A DNA stretch of 64,000 nucleotides from an uncultured Actinomycetes bacterium (GTDB lineage: Bacteria > Actinomycetota > Acidimicrobiia > Acidimicrobiales > Microtrichaceae): positions 1 through 64,000 of the forward strand of contig CAINRS010000001.1 of the NCBI GenBank assembly GCA_903852755.1, in the 5' to 3' direction. A model generated the notes under the pieces. The model did not search any database, had not been told where the DNA came from, and worked only from the letters and a program-made list of their open reading frames with translations. Shown here piece by piece: positions 15,899 to 25,580 of the stretch (position 1 is the first letter of the stretch; every line of letters begins with the position of its first letter). Both the position numbers and the translations under genes were made by a program.

Positions 15899-16303
15899 TC
15901 AGCGCCCGATGCGGGCGGGGGTCAGCTCCCGGTCCGGGGCGATCACGAGGATGATCCGACCCTCGGGCCCGACCTCGCGCTGGTAGTCGGCGCCGGTGTA
16001 GCGCCGGGCGAGCTCGTCGATGTGCCGGCGGGCCTCGTCGCCGCCGACCGTCCGGACCACGTGGCCCCGGACCTCGGCCCAGTCCCAGGCGTCCTCACCC
16101 GACTGGATGAGCACCGTGATGCGGGGATCACGTGCGACGTTGCGGGACCGTTGTCGCTGCGGTTCGGTGTTGACGAGCAGGTGCTCACCGTCGGTGTCGA
16201 TCCAGGTCGGGAGCGCCTGCGGACGCCCGTCGGGCATGAGGGTGACGACGGTCGCCAGGTTGGGTCCCTTCGCGAGTCGGACGGTGGTGTCGTCGAGCGG
16301 CAT
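15899..16303 (-). CDS. PPOX-class F420-dependent oxidoreductase
   Basis: The 134-residue protein is a split beta-barrel FMN/F420-binding protein of the pyridoxamine-oxidase-like class. Characteristic are NLATVVTLMPDGRPQALPTW near the start, the LLVNTEPQRQRSRNVARDPRITV segment and the RRYTGADYQ segment. These are marks of the TIGR03618-like F420 group. Members reduce or oxidise varied small molecules. The length is typical. The gene is 71 bases beyond the monooxygenase operon start and reads the same way; its own operon partner is unclear. Confidence 0.8.
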   Translation of the reverse strand: MPLDDTTVRLAKGPNLATVVTLMPDGRPQALPTWIDTDGEHLLVNTEPQRQRSRNVARDPRITVLIQSGEDAWDWAEVRGHVVRTVGGDEARRHIDELARRYTGADYQREVGPEGRIILVIAPDRELTPARIGR

Positions 16304-16319
16304 GGTGATCCTCCGGGTC

Positions 16320-16796
16320 TCAGTTGGTCGTCGGGGTGAGGTTGACCACCGGGGCGCCCGAGGCGTCGACCAGGTCGACCCCCTGGGCTGTGGCGCTCCA
16401 CCCGGTGACGGTGGGCAGGACGGTCACGATCACCTGTTCCTGGGCGCCGGCGGCCTCGTCGGCGCACGCCATCTTGGTGGTGGCGAGCGGGGTGATGGTC
16501 AGATCGGACCCGCTGCCGGTCCAGGTGGCGTTGAACCGGTTGCAGCCGGTGGTGCCGGTGAGCGAGCCGTCCTCGCCGAACTCGACGGCCGGCTCGGTGC
16601 CGGCGACGACCGGGGCGAGCGTGCCGCCGCTCCCGACTGCCGCCACGACCCAGGCACCCACGATCCCGGTTTCCTGTCCGCTCTCACCGGTGCCGCCGTC
16701 TCCGGTACCCCCACCGCCGGATCCGCCGTCCCCGCAGGCAGCGAGCGCGACCACGACCAGCAGGCCGAGGGTCGTCAGTGCGATGGTTCGGCGCAC
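16320..16796 (-). CDS. META/HslJ-domain lipoprotein
   Basis: The 158-residue product has a signal sequence ending in lipobox LAAC (cysteine about 21), a Gly/Ser/Thr-rich linker, then a META (HslJ-like) domain: WVVAAVGSGGTLAPVV, FGEDGSLTGTTGCNRFNATW and LTITPLATTKMAC are typical. HslJ/META proteins are outer-surface beta proteins linked to stress or antibiotic tolerance, without known catalysis. GTG at 16796 starts one base after the upstream hydrolase stop (16798), so the pair is probably co-transcribed. Confidence 0.8.
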   Translation of the reverse strand: MRRTIALTTLGLLVVVALAACGDGGSGGGGTGDGGTGESGQETGIVGAWVVAAVGSGGTLAPVVAGTEPAVEFGEDGSLTGTTGCNRFNATWTGSGSDLTITPLATTKMACADEAAGAQEQVIVTVLPTVTGWSATAQGVDLVDASGAPVVNLTPTTN

Positions 16797-16797
16797 G

Positions 16798-18846
16798 TCA
16801 GAAGCCGAACAGCCGCGGTGGGTCGTCGTAGCGCTGCCCGGGGCAGTTGTTGGTCCGGGACTCGAACTGCTCCGGACGGACCGTGGGAGCCACGCCATCG
16901 AACACCTCCTGTGCGAACTGGGTCAATCGGTCGACGTTGGATGCATACACGAAGTGGCCACCCGGGAGCAGGACCTGCACCCGAGTCCTGCCGTTGCTGT
17001 TGGCCGACACCGGTGTGGACGCAACGATCCGGTCGAGTGACGGCTCCCCGTAGCTGATCTCCGGGGCCAGGGCGTAGGTGGCCAGCCCCTGGGCCCGGGC
17101 GAAGTGGGTGGCCGTCTCGACCGTCGTGCAGGTGTCGGCGTAGCCGGAGACGTTGATGAAGTGCTGCGTCGTGGGGAAGTTGGCGCCGTCGGTGTTCTCG
17201 ATCGTCGTCTGGACCAGGTGCAGTAGGGGGTTGAGCTCGTCGATGCGATCCGGGGCGATCGTGAGCAGTCCGATGGACTCGAGTCGTCGGGGCCCGTGCG
17301 CGATCGAGTGGTACTGGCCGCCCGAACCGGCCGAGGACACCACGCCGTCGACGAGTTCCTCGTCGGCCGAGGCCACCAGAGGCAGCGTCTGTGCACCCTG
17401 GCTGTGCCCGGAGATGACGACCCGACCGCCGTCGCCGGTGACGAGCCCCGGCACCGGTGGCTGCAGCGCCGAGCCGTCCAGGGTGAACGTCGTCAGCGCC
17501 CTGGTGAACGTGAGGTGGTCCGATGCCTGCTGGAGGGGGTTGGTGCGCACGGCGTCTGGGTTGAGCAGGTTGTAGAAGGTCAGCTCCTGCTGGGAGCGCA
17601 GCGTCGTGAAGCCGAACAACTCGAGCACGTCGGCTGCGTCACCGACGCCGTTGCCGTAGAGGGGTGCGAGCTGGCCGTACAACATGCCGGTGCGCCGGAC
17701 CGGAGCACGGGTGGTGGCGATGTCCTCGTCCCCTCCGGTTCCGTCGACGAAGGTGAGCACCGGCCAACCGCCGGTCGGTGGCGCTGCACACGGCACGACG
17801 AGCTGCACGGGAGCGGTGCGCGTGCCCGTGGGGAGGGCTCGGCCGTCGGCACCCGTGCGGATCACGCCGCCGTCGAGCAGGTACGGGAACGTGCCGGTCT
17901 GCCACGTGGGCAGGTCGATCGAGCCGCGGACCAGTGCCAGGGGTGCCCCCGGGTCGCTGCTCCGTTCGGCACAGGGCTCGACCGCAGCGACGTCGATCGA
18001 CGGAACGGGCAGCGTGTCGAGCGCGTCGACCACCGAACGCCACTCCCGGCCCGTGTCCTGCGTCCGGTAGACCGTGAACGCCACCAGGTCGGGGACGTCG
18101 TAGGCCGTCGAGGTCCCCACGGTGGACTCGACCCGGGCCAGTTGGTCGCTGAGCGCGGCGTGCTGGGCGGCGGTCATGGGCATCGTGGACTCGTGCGGAC
18201 GGCGGAGCTCGTCGAGGAGCGGACTGGGCCGCAGCGGCTGGCCGGTGGCGGTGCGCACGGTGTCGAACACCAGGACGCCGTAGTCCCGATCGCTCCGCAG
18301 GGGGTGGCCCGGGTAGGGGAGCACGGTGAGCAGGTGGGCGGGTCGGAATCGGTCGGCACGCTCCTGGGCGACGACGACGGCCGGGGCGCGAGCGCCGGTG
18401 GTCAGGTCGACGAGCTGCACGGAGGCATCGGGGTGCAGGGTCCCCGCCGGGGCGGGGAGCGACCGGTCGTCGAGGGGCACCCGGGAGCGCAGGAACACGG
18501 CGGTGTTGGTGCCGAACTGGTCGACCGTCCTCGCAGCGCGCTCCACGATGCTCGGCAGGAGGGGTACGGCCGGGAGCGGTTCCACCAGCGGATTGCTGGC
18601 CACTCCGGGGAGGTTCCTCCAGTCCGTCATGCCGGACCCGTTCCGCCGCACGGCGTTGGGCCAGGGCATGGAGAAGAACCCCTCGGCCTGGTTGGGGAGC
18701 ATCACGATCTCCGCCGCCGGCGGTGGTGTCGGCGTCGGTGTGCAGGCCAGGGTGCCGGTGACCACGGCGATGGCGCCCACGGTGGCGAGCAGCGCCCGGC
18801 TCCCGCCGGAGCGCCGACGTCCGGGCTCCTTCGATCGGGACGGCAC
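16798..18846 (-). CDS. secreted alpha/beta-hydrolase lipoprotein
   Basis: The 682-residue product has a twin-Arg-like basic start, a hydrophobic segment and lipobox TLAC (about residue 33), so it is probably an exported lipoprotein. The C-terminal half has an esterase-type nucleophile elbow GHSQGAQ and a late histidine in LLPGGHFVY. The N-terminal half (SMPWPNAVRRNGSG..., about 55-260) resembles the N-terminal domain of large extracellular bacterial lipases. It could release fatty acids or act on polymers outside the cell. GTG at 18846 is chosen for a normal export signal; the frame stays open far upstream, where only the antisense of the amidase gene exists. Confidence 0.7.
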   Translation of the reverse strand: MPSRSKEPGRRRSGGSRALLATVGAIAVVTGTLACTPTPTPPPAAEIVMLPNQAEGFFSMPWPNAVRRNGSGMTDWRNLPGVASNPLVEPLPAVPLLPSIVERAARTVDQFGTNTAVFLRSRVPLDDRSLPAPAGTLHPDASVQLVDLTTGARAPAVVVAQERADRFRPAHLLTVLPYPGHPLRSDRDYGVLVFDTVRTATGQPLRPSPLLDELRRPHESTMPMTAAQHAALSDQLARVESTVGTSTAYDVPDLVAFTVYRTQDTGREWRSVVDALDTLPVPSIDVAAVEPCAERSSDPGAPLALVRGSIDLPTWQTGTFPYLLDGGVIRTGADGRALPTGTRTAPVQLVVPCAAPPTGGWPVLTFVDGTGGDEDIATTRAPVRRTGMLYGQLAPLYGNGVGDAADVLELFGFTTLRSQQELTFYNLLNPDAVRTNPLQQASDHLTFTRALTTFTLDGSALQPPVPGLVTGDGGRVVISGHSQGAQTLPLVASADEELVDGVVSSAGSGGQYHSIAHGPRRLESIGLLTIAPDRIDELNPLLHLVQTTIENTDGANFPTTQHFINVSGYADTCTTVETATHFARAQGLATYALAPEISYGEPSLDRIVASTPVSANSNGRTRVQVLLPGGHFVYASNVDRLTQFAQEVFDGVAPTVRPEQFESRTNNCPGQRYDDPPRLFGF

Positions 18847-18921
18847 GGGGCACAGGGTACGGAGGAACACCCGGTGGATCCAGCGGCCACGAGCCCCCGC
18901 CGCGCACCGGCGCCCGTGGGT

Positions 18922-18927
18922 TACGGT
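18922..18927 (+). promoter_or_regulatory. -10 box TACGGT, leaderless promoter
   Basis: TACGGT is followed by six bases and the ATG of the amidase gene, with no ribosome-binding site in between. Confidence 0.5.
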
Positions 18928-18933
18928 GCGCCC

Positions 18934-20331
18934 ATGGACCAGCCGTGGACCGGAGATGCCTGCAGCCTGGTCGAGGCCTTCCGCACGGGTGAACGCCACC
19001 CCGTCGAGGAGCTCGACGCCACACTCGGCGCGATCGATACCTCGGACCTGAACGCGTTCAGCTTCCTCGCTCCGGAACAGGCGCGGGAACGGGCAGCCGG
19101 AGCTGACGTCCAAGCCCCGTTCGGTGGTGTGCCGCTCGGGATCAAGGAGCTCGACCAGGTCGCAGGCTGGCCCGACACCCACGCGAGCGCACCCCTTGCG
19201 GACCGTGTCGCCTCGTACACGACCACGCACGTCGAACGGGTCACCGGCGCCGGTGCCGTGCCGGTCGGACTCACGACGGCGAGCGAATTCGGTGGTGTGA
19301 ACCTGACGAGGACGGTCCTGAACGGCGCGACCCACAACCCGTGGGACCGCACCCGGACCCCGGGTGGATCCTCGGGTGGGAGTGCGTCCGCCGTGGCCGG
19401 CGGGCTGGTGCCCCTGGCCACCGGCGGTGACGGCGGGGGGTCGATCCGGATCCCGGCCGGGTTCACCGGCCTCCTCGGACTCAAGACGACCTTCGGCCGG
19501 ATCCCGCGTGGCCCCCACTACGACGTCGGCGCGCTCACGGTGACCGTCGGCGGCCTCACCCGCTCGGTGCGTGACACGGCCCGCTGGCTCGACGTGGCGG
19601 AGGGCGCTGACCGTCACGACCCGCACTCGCTGCCACGGGTCGGCGGATGGGAGGAGGGGCTCGGCACGCACCTCGACGAACTGCGTGGCCTGCGGGTGGC
19701 CATCATCGATCGGTTCGCCGGGGCCGTGGTGAGCCCGGCGACCGCGGCTGTGGTCCGGGCTGCGGGCGAGGCGCTCGTCGGTGACCTGGGTCTCCGGATG
19801 GTCGACGTGGACGTGGACATCCCGTCGGTCGGGACGGCGTGGTCGCTCGCCAACATGGCGGGGGCGTTCGCCGTCCTGGGAGACGAGTGGCCCGGCTGTG
19901 CCGACCAGCTCACCCCCGAGATGCGCTTCGCCTGTGAGTGGGCAGCGGGTCGGGGGCTCGACTTCGATGCGCTCATCAGGCTCGAGGCGCGACGAACCGC
20001 CCTGTTCGAGTCGATGGCGGAACTGTTCACACAGACCGACCTGGTGGTGACCTCGACCAATCCGGACGTGGCGTTCGCCGCCGACGGTCCGCTGCCATCG
20101 GTGTTCGGAGGGATCGAGGACACCATGGCCAACAACGGTCGGCTCACGATCCCGTCGAACCTCTACGGCAATCCGGCGGTGTCGATCCCGGTTGGTGCCG
20201 TCGACGGCCTGCCGGTCGGGATGCAGGTGCTCGCCCCGCACCACGCCGAGGCGCTCCTGCTCGATGCCGCCTGGGTTGCCGAGCGTGAGCGGCCGTGGCC
20301 GCTCACGGCTCCACCCGGTTCCGGCCGGTAG
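18934..20331 (+). CDS. amidase-signature family hydrolase
   Basis: The 465-residue enzyme has all elements of the amidase signature Ser-cisSer-Lys triad: Lys71 in GIKELDQ, the GGSSGGS loop (144-150) and the nucleophile Ser170 in GGDGGGSIRIP. Such enzymes hydrolyse amides, including aryl acylamides and cyclic or nylon-type amides. ATG at 18934 gives a normal-length N-terminus. The stop codon TAG at 20329-20331 forms the first half of the -10 box of the next gene. It is divergent from the hydrolase lipoprotein gene by 87 bases. The substrate is unknown. Confidence 0.9.
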   Translation: MDQPWTGDACSLVEAFRTGERHPVEELDATLGAIDTSDLNAFSFLAPEQARERAAGADVQAPFGGVPLGIKELDQVAGWPDTHASAPLADRVASYTTTHVERVTGAGAVPVGLTTASEFGGVNLTRTVLNGATHNPWDRTRTPGGSSGGSASAVAGGLVPLATGGDGGGSIRIPAGFTGLLGLKTTFGRIPRGPHYDVGALTVTVGGLTRSVRDTARWLDVAEGADRHDPHSLPRVGGWEEGLGTHLDELRGLRVAIIDRFAGAVVSPATAAVVRAAGEALVGDLGLRMVDVDVDIPSVGTAWSLANMAGAFAVLGDEWPGCADQLTPEMRFACEWAAGRGLDFDALIRLEARRTALFESMAELFTQTDLVVTSTNPDVAFAADGPLPSVFGGIEDTMANNGRLTIPSNLYGNPAVSIPVGAVDGLPVGMQVLAPHHAEALLLDAAWVAERERPWPLTAPPGSGR

Positions 20332-20334
20332 GTT
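20329..20334 (+). promoter_or_regulatory. -10 box TAGGTT overlapping the amidase stop codon
   Basis: TAGGTT starts with the amidase stop codon and is followed by seven bases and the GTG of the PAS-GGDEF gene. Confidence 0.45.
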
Positions 20335-20341
20335 CCGCAAC

Positions 20342-21568
20342 GTGGGCGATGATGTCCCGGGGGGTGCGGCAGCGTGGGACGACCGTGCCATCGCTGCCCT
20401 GTTCGAGGGGAGCGTCGTGTTCGGGCGTGACGCTTCCGCCGGCGACGTGCCGGTGCCCGGGCGCCTGGGGCTCGCGCCTTCACCCGTCAACCGTCTGTGG
20501 TTCGAGAGCACCTCGGAGATCTTCTCCGACGACCGCGTGCTCGTGGTGCACACCTGGTCCGATGCCCTGGCGCGACCGGGGGTGCCGGTCGAGGCCACGA
20601 TCCGCAGACGAGAAGCGGGCACCTGGTGGTCGGAGCGCCTGACGATGTTGAACCTCCTCGACCACCCGGTCCGCGCGGTCCTGGTCGGAGCACGTCGGAT
20701 CGACCAGATCGACGAGCCGGTGAGTCAGCAGGTCGACTCCGCGGACGAGGTCCCGGAGGTCGCCACCTTCCGACGTCCGACCTGGGTCCTCCAGGAACTC
20801 GACCCTCTCGGGAGGGTGCTGTCGACCGAGGGCGACGTCGAGGTGATCTTCGGGGTGTCCGCCGAGGAGCTCCGGGGTCGACTCATCCTCGAGGTGCTGC
20901 ACAGCGACGACCACGCCACGTCCCTCGACATGTGGACCGACCTGCTGAACCACCCGCGGTCGCTCCGCCACATCACCCAGCGGATCGTCCGTCCGGACGG
21001 GTCGATCTGCTGGATCGAGGCGAACGTGATCAACCACCTCGACGAGGACGGGAGCGGGAGCATCCTGTCGATCGTCCACGACGTCACGGATCGGCGGAGC
21101 CGAGACCGTGATCTCGTCGCTCGGGCACGGGCGGATGCGCTCACGGGACTGCCCAACCGGAGTGCCTTCATCGCCGAGTTGCAGAGACGTCTGGACGTCG
21201 GCCCGGTCGTCATCGGCTTCGTCGACCTCGACGGCTTCAAGGAGGTGAACGACACCCACGGCCACCTCGTGGGAGACGCGGTGCTCGGCGTGGTGGCCCA
21301 GCGTCTCTCGGCCCGGATCCCGTCACCCGCACTGGTCGGTCGATGGGGTGGCGACGAGTTCGTCGTCCTGTGCCCCTCGACTCCGCCCGAGATGCTCGAG
21401 GCCGCCATCTCGGGAGTGTTCGCGAACCCCATCGCGGTCCACGACCTCCTCTGGCCGGTGAGGGCCTCGGTGGGACTCGTCGTGGGAGAGCAGGGATCTG
21501 ATCCCGAGGAACTCCTCCGGGCAGCGGACCGCGCCATGTACGAGCAGAAGGTCGCCAGACGCGCCTGA
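20342..21568 (+). CDS. PAS-GGDEF diguanylate cyclase
   Basis: The 408-residue protein has an N-terminal region of unknown type (1-140) with a beta-rich core that could be a second sensor. A PAS domain with PAC end follows (about 147-250, IVHDVTDR), then a GGDEF domain (about 265-405) with an intact GGDEF active site at 336-340, a DALTGLPNR start and FVDLDGFKEVNDTHGH. It should make cyclic di-GMP from GTP in response to a PAS ligand. It has no membrane segment and is probably cytosolic. GTG at 20342 comes 10 bases after the amidase stop. It faces the c-di-GMP pair on the other strand. Confidence 0.85.
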   Translation: MGDDVPGGAAAWDDRAIAALFEGSVVFGRDASAGDVPVPGRLGLAPSPVNRLWFESTSEIFSDDRVLVVHTWSDALARPGVPVEATIRRREAGTWWSERLTMLNLLDHPVRAVLVGARRIDQIDEPVSQQVDSADEVPEVATFRRPTWVLQELDPLGRVLSTEGDVEVIFGVSAEELRGRLILEVLHSDDHATSLDMWTDLLNHPRSLRHITQRIVRPDGSICWIEANVINHLDEDGSGSILSIVHDVTDRRSRDRDLVARARADALTGLPNRSAFIAELQRRLDVGPVVIGFVDLDGFKEVNDTHGHLVGDAVLGVVAQRLSARIPSPALVGRWGGDEFVVLCPSTPPEMLEAAISGVFANPIAVHDLLWPVRASVGLVVGEQGSDPEELLRAADRAMYEQKVARRA

Positions 21569-21595
21569 CGGACTCGTCTGAACCGGGAGGCGGCC

Positions 21596-23743
21596 TCAGG
21601 GGGCGGCGGTCGTCAGCGGGTCCCGGCCGGGTCGCACATCGTCCAGTGTCCGACCGACGACCCCAGGGAGGTCCTCGCGGCCGACCGGGCGGACCAGCCC
21701 GAACCCGCTCACGTCGCTGCAGCCGAGTTCCTCGAGTCGGCGCAGCTGCTGGTCGGTCTCGACACCCTCGGCCACCACGCGCAGGCTGAGCGCCCCGGCC
21801 ATGCCCGTCACCGCCGCGACGATCGAATCGGAACGACGGTCACGGCCCAGGCCGTCGACGAAGGACCGGTCGATCTTGATGACGTCGATCTCGAACCTCT
21901 GCAGGTAGGTGAGGGATGAGTAGCCGGTCCCGAAGTCGTCGAGCGCCAGCAGACAACCAGCCTCCCGGAGCTCCCGGAGCTCCCGTTCTGCCGTGCCCCC
22001 GGAGTCGATCAGGGTCGACTCCGTCACCTCGAGTCCGAACCGCCGCGGATCCACCCCGAGCCGTGTGAGCTCCGCAGTCAGCTCGGCAGCGAAACCGGGC
22101 ACGGTCAGCTGCGCGGCAGCCACGTTGATCCACACGGTCGGGGCGTCCTCGTGGAGACTGCGCTGCAGGTCGGCGGCCGTCCGGGCTGCGTTCCGTGCCA
22201 CCCAGCTTCCGAGGTGGACGATCCTGTGGGTTCGCTCGGCGGCGGGGATGAACGCTACGGGCGGCAGGACACCACGCTCGGGGTGACGCCACCGCACGAG
22301 CGCCTCGACGCCGGAGACACGGCCGGTGGTGGTGTCGAATGCGGGCTGGAACTCGAGGAACAGCTCGTCGTGCTCGAGTGCCCGGTCCAGATCGGCCTGC
22401 AGGTCGAGCTCCTCGACCACGGCGGCGCGTACTGCGTTGTCGAAGATCTCGGTGCGGTTCCGGCCGCGTCCCTTGGCGTGGTGCATGGCGGCCCCGGCGT
22501 CGCGGATGAGCGCTTCGGCGGTGACCCCTCGCCCGGCGACGGCGAGCCCGGCGGAGCACGTCAGGCGGTGCTCTCGCCCGTCGATCACGTACGGCGCACA
22601 CAGCAGCGACCGGATCTGCTCCACCCGGTCCAGAGCCTCGTGGGGGTCGCCACCGAACTCGAGGCAGATGGCGAACTCGTCGCCGGCGATCCGGGCCACG
22701 GTCTGCCCCTGCTCCTCGAGGTACCGGAGTCGGTCGGCGGCCTGGACGAGGAGCCGGTCGCCGTCGTGGTGTCCCAGGGCATCGTTGAGCGAGGCGAACG
22801 AATCCAGATCGGCGACGGCGACGAGCACTGTCGATGATGCGGCGGCGTCGCGTCGGGTGAGCGCCAGCTCGACGCGGTCGCGCATCAGCGCGAACGAGGC
22901 CAGGCCGGTGAGCGGGTCGTGGAGCGTGGCGGTCGCCAACTGCTCCTCGGCGAGCCGGCGATCGGTGACGTCGTGCAGGTGGACAACGGCGCCCTCGACC
23001 ATCGGGTCCGTGAGCAGGTTGACGGCGTTGATCTCCATCCAGCGGTACCGACCGTCGAGGTGCAGGACCCGAACCTCGCCGATGTAGCTGGTCCGGTCGA
23101 GGTGGAGCATGTTCTCCTTGATCTCCTCGATCCGTTGCCGGTCGTCGGGGTGGAGCAGTTCGAACGGGTCGCCGCTCAGGACGTGCTTCGGCTCCCATCC
23201 GAGGATGTGCTCGACCGAAGGGCTCAGGTAGGTGGTCGTGCCGGAGCTGTCGATGATCAGGGTGATGTCGGCGCTGGTTCGCTGCAGTCTGAGGAGCCGG
23301 GCCTCGCTCCGGAGGATGGCGGCCCGGACGCTCCTGACCTCCTCGGCGTCACGGAGGTGGAGGATCACGAGTCCGTCGTCGGCCGAGTCGCCGGTGTCGT
23401 CGCCCCGCTGGTCGTCGCCGGACCCGGTCACGTCCACCCGCCACCACTCTGCCGAGTACCAGCGGTAACCCCGTCGTCCGTGGCGGCCCTGGATCTCCTC
23501 AGGTCCACTCCGGCCCCGGCGCAGGGCGATGTGTCGGTGGTGGATCGCCACCGTGACGTGGTCGGGGTGCACGAAGTCCGAGGCGAGCGAACCGACCAGC
23601 TCCGAGGGCGTCAGGCCGATGACGTTCTCGGCGGCTGGACTCGCCCACACCACACCTCGCTCGGGGTGCAGGATGATCGCTGCGTCGGCGCTGTGCTCGA
23701 GCACCTGTTCCCGGGGGTCGAACCCCAGACGGTGGAGGCTCAC
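21596..23743 (-). CDS. PAS-PAS-GGDEF-EAL protein with altered GGDEF site
   Basis: The 715-residue protein has PAS1 (about 13-130), PAS2 (about 145-262), a GGDEF domain (about 270-435) with AGDEF at 353-357 in place of GGDEF, and an EAL domain (about 445-700) with EAL at 480-482 and DDFGTGYSS. The EAL side looks competent for c-di-GMP hydrolysis. The A-for-G change at the first position occurs in some active cyclases, so cyclase loss is only possible. GTG at 23743 overlaps the preceding stop (GTGA); GTG at 23746 is equally usable. It is coupled to a gene with the opposite pattern of intact and degenerate domains. Confidence 0.85.
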   Translation of the reverse strand: MSLHRLGFDPREQVLEHSADAAIILHPERGVVWASPAAENVIGLTPSELVGSLASDFVHPDHVTVAIHHRHIALRRGRSGPEEIQGRHGRRGYRWYSAEWWRVDVTGSGDDQRGDDTGDSADDGLVILHLRDAEEVRSVRAAILRSEARLLRLQRTSADITLIIDSSGTTTYLSPSVEHILGWEPKHVLSGDPFELLHPDDRQRIEEIKENMLHLDRTSYIGEVRVLHLDGRYRWMEINAVNLLTDPMVEGAVVHLHDVTDRRLAEEQLATATLHDPLTGLASFALMRDRVELALTRRDAAASSTVLVAVADLDSFASLNDALGHHDGDRLLVQAADRLRYLEEQGQTVARIAGDEFAICLEFGGDPHEALDRVEQIRSLLCAPYVIDGREHRLTCSAGLAVAGRGVTAEALIRDAGAAMHHAKGRGRNRTEIFDNAVRAAVVEELDLQADLDRALEHDELFLEFQPAFDTTTGRVSGVEALVRWRHPERGVLPPVAFIPAAERTHRIVHLGSWVARNAARTAADLQRSLHEDAPTVWINVAAAQLTVPGFAAELTAELTRLGVDPRRFGLEVTESTLIDSGGTAERELRELREAGCLLALDDFGTGYSSLTYLQRFEIDVIKIDRSFVDGLGRDRRSDSIVAAVTGMAGALSLRVVAEGVETDQQLRRLEELGCSDVSGFGLVRPVGREDLPGVVGRTLDDVRPGRDPLTTAAP

Positions 23744-25434
23744 CACGTCCCCCCGGGGTGCTGTGACGATACGTTCGGTTCCAGGTCCGGTCCCTGCACC
23801 ACGGTCACCCCCAGTGCCGACAGCGTAGCGAGGTCCTGGCTGGATGAGAGATCCGACACGATGAGATCGATGCCGAGCTGTCGGGCGAACGCGGCCACGC
23901 TGCTGAGCGTCGCACCGAGCTGACGATCGACGATCGTGCCCCCCCGGATCGGCCGGGGGTTGATCTGGAGTGCCCGGACACCGATGCTCGACAGGTCCTC
24001 GTCGCTGACGAGCGAACGGGGAGTCCCGTACAGGGTGACCGCGACTCCCATGGTGCCGACCAGCCCCAGGGCTGCCCGTCCGACGCTGCCGCTGGCACCG
24101 AGTACGGCGCTCGGAACGTCCAGGCCCCACTGGACCGCCCGCACACCGGCATCGGCCAACCGCCGTTCGAGTTCCAGCACCGTGACGTCGTCCACCAGAT
24201 CGCCGTGCAGGGTGAACCGCACCCGTGCACCGGGGGCCAGCGTCGCGACGGTCGAGACGACCGTCTCCGTGTCGACCCTCAGCAGCTCGGCATCCAACCG
24301 GCCGACCAGACCCGGGTCGGGTGTACCGGCCAGGTAGTCGTGGACATCCTGCCGGCCGAGGGCAGGGTGCTCCCAGCACGCGCTGAGCACGACGCTGTGC
24401 AGGACCCCGTCGCTCAGGTGCACGAACGGTACGGGCCGGTACTCGACGCGGTGCCCGTCGAGGGCGTCGCGGAGCGCCTGGTCCGCCAGATCCTGCGCCG
24501 CCAGGGCATCGCCCATCTCCTCGTCGAACACGGTCCACCGGTCCCGACCGCGCCCCTTGGACCGGTACACGGCGGCGTCCGCACGGCGGAGCAACTCCGA
24601 TGGCGAGTCGCCGGCCCGGCCGTGAGCGATCCCGATGCTGATGGTCGTGGTGATGTTCCGGCCTGCGATGTGGAACGGGTAGCGCATCGAGTCCATGATC
24701 TTCTCGACCAGACGCGGCCCCGGATCCGTCGGGTCCTCGACCACGCACACCACGAACTCGTCGCCACCGAATCTGGCGACGAGGTCGTCGTTGCGCATGC
24801 AGGACCGGAGTCGGCCCGCCACCTGTGAGAGCATCTCGTCGCCTGCGAGGTGACCCAGTCGGTCGTTGACCGTCTTGAAGTGGTCGACGTCGATGAACAT
24901 CACGACGCAGTCGGAGCGGGCGACGAGTCGGTCGATCCGGGACTCGGCGAGCGTCCGGTTGGGGAGACCGGTCAGCGGATCGTGGTGGGCGAGGTGCCAG
25001 AGCTCCCGCTCCGCCTCCTTTCGGGCCGTGATGTCGTGGGAGGTGATCGCCACGGCACCGTCGAGCGGCACGATCTGTTGGCGGATCCAGGGGCTACCCG
25101 TCTGTCCGGGTCGGAGCTCGATCTCCTCGACGATCGGCTCGCCGGAACGAACGGCCGCCGACCAGAGCGCCACGAGCCAGTCGGCGTTGTCGGGGAAGAG
25201 TTCCCGCACCGTCCGACCCGTGGCCTCAGCGGGGTCGAACCCGGTGACCTGGGTCGCCGCAACGTTGGTGAAGACCATCCGGAAGTCGGTCGTCCGCCCC
25301 TCGGCGTCGACCAGTTCCTCGAGGATGGAGATGGCATCGGCGGTGCTCGTCGAGGCCTCGAGCACCAGGCGGGCGATGCGCCCGGGATCGGGTGGATCTC
25401 CCGGACCTTCTCCCGCTCCCCGCGTCCACACCAT
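23740..25434 (-). CDS. PAS-GGDEF protein with a degenerate EAL-like tail
   Basis: The 564-residue protein has a PAS domain (about 20-138), a GGDEF domain (about 145-305) with intact GGDEF at 223-227, and a 250-residue tail aligned to the EAL fold but without its catalytic residues: the EAL triplet is Val-Leu-Ser (about 349-351, in SVVLSACWEHPALG). It is probably a cyclase whose tail is a regulatory or binding module. ATG at 25434 is the best available start, though no good ribosome-binding site is visible and GTG alternatives lie beside it. It overlaps the next gene's start by four bases. Confidence 0.8.
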   Translation of the reverse strand: MVWTRGAGEGPGDPPDPGRIARLVLEASTSTADAISILEELVDAEGRTTDFRMVFTNVAATQVTGFDPAEATGRTVRELFPDNADWLVALWSAAVRSGEPIVEEIELRPGQTGSPWIRQQIVPLDGAVAITSHDITARKEAERELWHLAHHDPLTGLPNRTLAESRIDRLVARSDCVVMFIDVDHFKTVNDRLGHLAGDEMLSQVAGRLRSCMRNDDLVARFGGDEFVVCVVEDPTDPGPRLVEKIMDSMRYPFHIAGRNITTTISIGIAHGRAGDSPSELLRRADAAVYRSKGRGRDRWTVFDEEMGDALAAQDLADQALRDALDGHRVEYRPVPFVHLSDGVLHSVVLSACWEHPALGRQDVHDYLAGTPDPGLVGRLDAELLRVDTETVVSTVATLAPGARVRFTLHGDLVDDVTVLELERRLADAGVRAVQWGLDVPSAVLGASGSVGRAALGLVGTMGVAVTLYGTPRSLVSDEDLSSIGVRALQINPRPIRGGTIVDRQLGATLSSVAAFARQLGIDLIVSDLSSSQDLATLSALGVTVVQGPDLEPNVSSQHPGGTW

Positions 25435-25580
25435 CACCGTCAGTGAACCCGAACCGGGTTCAGGCTGCCAACCCACCCGGGGTCGAATGGTCGAGAACGG
25501 GCACAACGACCTACCGCGGCGGGCTCCGGATGGGTCCGGACGACCCAGATCGGCTCGTCCCGGACCGCGGATCGGACCGC

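Noticed and set aside
17296-18933. Upstream extension of the amidase gene
   Set aside because: It is antisense to the hydrolase lipoprotein gene; the amidase family start is at 18934.
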